Of a DNA stretch of 64,000 bases, positions 61,489-64,000 are shown piece after piece. The notes below the pieces were generated by a model. That model was not told where the DNA came from, searched no databases, and worked only from the letters and a program-made list of their open reading frames with translations. The translations under genes and the position numbers were made by a program. Numbering within the stretch: the stretch's first letter is position 1; every line of letters begins with the position of its first letter. Origin of the DNA: Dipylidium caninum (lineage: Eukaryota > Platyhelminthes > Cestoda > Cyclophyllidea > Dipylidiidae); NCBI GenBank assembly GCA_017562135.1, contig QEYB01000556.1, positions 723,095 to 787,094 of the forward strand, read 5' to 3'.

Positions 61489-63632
61489 TCACTCAATCCA
61501 ATTAGAGATTAGGAGACTCGCATTGACGCCACCAAATCCGAAAGAGTTCGTTAGGACAAGTCTCCGTCCCTTTCTTCCTGTTCGCTTAGCCCAATTATGG
61601 TCTGAATCAAAGGATATATTTTTGAAGAGTCCTTGGACCATTAGTCTAACCGATTCCTTGTCGCCAGAACGTTGCAGTATCTCCAAGATCTCGTCTGATG
61701 AGATGGGATGCTCCAAGTTGCGATTGGGGGCACAGACACCGCGTTGCGCAGCTAAGGCCGAGTAAACTGCCTCCATGGCACCTGCCGCTCCCAAACTGTG
61801 ACCCAGGTGACCCTTAATCGAGTTCACTTGGATGGGCGTATTGCTATCTCGCCTTCCATAAGACGCTATCAATCTGGCCACCGCAGATAATTCTATGGCA
61901 TCCCCCACTGGTGTAGACGTGGCGTGACAGTTTATGTGGCCAAGCTAAATTGCAGGATGACAACCTAATTATTGGCAATACAGCTGAAAAATAACTAACT
62001 AAGCAGAAAAAAACCATATCGTTAGTTAGGAACGTCGAGACAATTTTAGGGTAGATGGTGAACTTATAACCGTGACTTCGTAACAGTTGTGTATGTCGAT
62101 AAATTCAGCTAATTTGTTATACAAATCAAAGATTATGTCAACCACTAGAATATTGGCAATTATTTGAAAGCTTGGCATATTTTGGAATTCAAACTAAAGC
62201 CCAAAGTGGGTAAAGTCCTACCTCTCCAAGGGATTTGATGCCAGCATCGTCTAAGGCGGCTTTCATACTTCTGAAAGCCCCATCCCCAGAGGGCTCCGGT
62301 GAGATCAAAGAGAAGGCATCAGCTATAAGCAGAAAAGCCAATGACTTGGTCAGATCAGTGAGGACGGAATGTGAAAATAGAGTTAAGCAATATGCAGTTA
62401 CTATTCAGAAAAAATAAGTTTGAGATAGAAAAACATAAATCAGTAGCAAAGTGTATTCACAATTTAAAAAACCAGATTAGCCAGTCGCATCAAATTCGGT
62501 ATCTTCAAAAAAAACAGACCAGAAAGCCGTCGATATCGAGAATTTCTGCGATGGGTGATTGGTGGATGAAAAGTTTGGAGAAGGCGCACGCCTCAAGGAC
62601 AAGGGCCGCAGCCCCCTCAGGACATGACGAAACCGTCTCTAGCCAGCGTCAAAAGCCGTGACGCATTTAGTTGCCCCGATTCAGACGATAGCGCTCGGAT
62701 GCGAGAAAATGCCATCAATACCCACGGATTCAGGGTGCTTCCGAGGGGCGGCCAGCTAAAAACATGTCTGCTTCACCACTCCTTACTATAGCGAATGTAA
62801 ATTAGCTGGGAGGCCTGATTAAGTATAAGAAAGTGTACGCGTGGCAGACGAAAGCTCACTCATTCGAACGCTTCTCCAACGGAATGAAGGCCAGAGGCAC
62901 AAGCAGTGTTCAGGCCCCCATTATGGGACCGCGAAGACCCCAGCCACGACTGATATGCGCCAACAGGCATATTGGCAGAGAACGCGGCAACTACGTGCGC
63001 ACCCATACCTGCATAACCTTCTTATCCACAAGAGCTTTGCTGTTCAAGAATCTCAGTACGCCTTCCAGACCTGTACTAAAGTAGGTCCTAAAGTAGACAG
63101 AGCAGTGGGTTCGTTAACATTGTTTTCACTGAAGCAAGAAGATTTGATTAGCGTTGAAAACTTCGACAGTTAGGTTGGCTCGCCTGAAAGCGAATTTATA
63201 CGCACAGGGATGACGCCCTTCACATTGACACAGTCAACATGATAAATGTTGAAAAAAGGTAAAAGTAGCCATGTTTGCGAAATCTAAACGTTAGTAAATA
63301 AATAATATATACGATTGCGAGGAATAAAGAAGGGCTTACCAACAAAAAATGGAAAAAAGTAAAAAGGACAATGACAACTATAATGTAAACCACAAAGTTG
63401 TTGATTAGTATACTTATAAGTATTAAGGACGATGACCTGCTCGGAGACTAACGGCGTCAAGTTTGGAGTAGTTTCGAGGAGCTGGACACGAATTTTGTGG
63501 TAACCATCCCGCCTGTTTGAGTGCTTCCATGTGAAGCTGCATCCCAAGCACACTAAGCACGAGACATGGCTTTGCGATCAATCTGCGCTCCACACAGGGA
63601 GTTGCCTGCTTCCTGCTTCCAGGACGTGCCAT
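61489..63632 (-). CDS. OXSM: Mitochondrial 3-oxoacyl-ACP synthase, 5' half frame-broken
   Basis: OXSM condenses malonyl-ACP with acyl-ACP in mitochondrial type II fatty-acid synthesis. The two 3' exons are clean. Exon 62322-62222 (DAFSLISPEPSGDG...DDAGIKSLGE) joins exon 61944-61489 in phase. The latter carries HINCHATSTPVGDAIE, the SIKGHLGHSLGAAGAMEAV block with the second catalytic His, and a final LTNSFGFGGVNASL. Upstream the conserved blocks are all present but spread over frames. They include LGMQLHMEALKQAGWLP (about 63525-63555), NMPVG then HISRGWGLRGP (about 62930-62975), NTACASGLHSVGEAF with the nucleophile Cys (about 62870-62915), MAFSRIRALSS (about 62680-62715), RDGFVMS (about 62628-62650) and EGAAALVLE (about 62600-62627). 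Single-base shifts separate adjacent blocks. I see this as one gene with sequencing errors or a decayed 5' half. Confidence 0.85.
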
Positions 63633-64000
63633 CGCGAATTCAATTGCTCATTGTCTCTCCCGCCGGATGCGGACACGGGCCTCGAGTACAGCTAGCTATT
63701 TAAACATAAGTTTAACAAGCAAAATTAGATTAAGTTTTGGATTAAAGCAGTACCTTCGTACGCATTCAAGAAGCCGCGATACCGCACTCATTTTCAAAAG
63801 GCGCATCCATTTTCTGGAATGCTGTCATACCCAGAATGAGACCATCAAACACCAACGGACAACACTCTTCGTGAATCTCCAACATAGCAATCCTAGTTTT
63901 AGATAACAGAAAAACATGGAAATAAAAATGAAGGCAAGGACACAAACTCCGATAAAACTAATCGCCCATAGCTAGAAATTACCGAAGAGTAGTAACGTCC
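63633..64000. other. Right edge of window, no gene seen
   Basis: An 80-codon frame at 63667-63906 (+) has no recognisable motif. This is probably the upstream region of OXSM. Confidence 0.4.

Noticed and set aside
1..64000. CRISPR array, operon or prokaryotic system
   Set aside because: No regular repeat-spacer array is present, and the genes are spliced metazoan genes.

Overview
The window is animal nuclear DNA. Genes are split by many very small introns (28-37 nt, GT...AG) mixed with kilobase-sized ones. The gene set (innexin, P2X receptor, sFRP, ODAD2, GPR89) is metazoan. The intron sizes, the degenerate mariner copies and the short prepro-neuropeptide ending in an amidated peptide point to a flatworm, most likely a parasitic one and perhaps a tapeworm. 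The species assignment is an inference.

Layout from left to right: 1-2747 holds no gene that I can support. RAD9 (checkpoint clamp, +) lies at 2748-4915. An innexin (-) lies at 5231-8639 in four exons that join in frame to 467 codons. A GC-rich repetitive stretch follows at 8640-12000. A small secreted peptide gene (+) has its coding exon at 12530-12763; it encodes a signal peptide and ends Lys-Arg-GFVRLG-stop, so the predicted product is GFVRL-amide. A secreted frizzled-related protein (+) has four exons at 16449-20845. A degenerate mariner copy sits at about 24580-25570. An orphan first exon (+) is at 27275-27459. TIM17 (-) is at 27646-28256. An RBM5/RBM10-type splicing factor (+, 31910-35999) carries an extra RRM. 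GPR89 (Golgi pH regulator, -) is at 36505-38106.

ODAD2/ARMC4 (outer dynein arm docking, +) spans 38498-50126. Its introns hold two mariner relics and an antisense, exon-like fragment resembling the N-terminal domain of TRPM channels. A complete intronless P2X receptor (+) is at 51695-52999. MCAT (-, five exons, 54335-55897) and OXSM (-, about 61489-63632), two mitochondrial type II fatty-acid synthesis enzymes, flank a leishmanolysin-like M8 metalloprotease (+, 56791-61112). The last intron of that protease contains a third copy of the first mariner family.

Several otherwise well conserved genes (GPR89, RBM5/10 and above all OXSM) carry single-base frame breaks. These look more like residual sequence errors than biology, although the cluster in OXSM could be real decay. 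The candidates most worth following are the GFVRL-amide precursor, the intronless P2X gene, the RRM duplication that preserves an intron position, and the symmetric TRPM-like exon lodged antisense in ODAD2.
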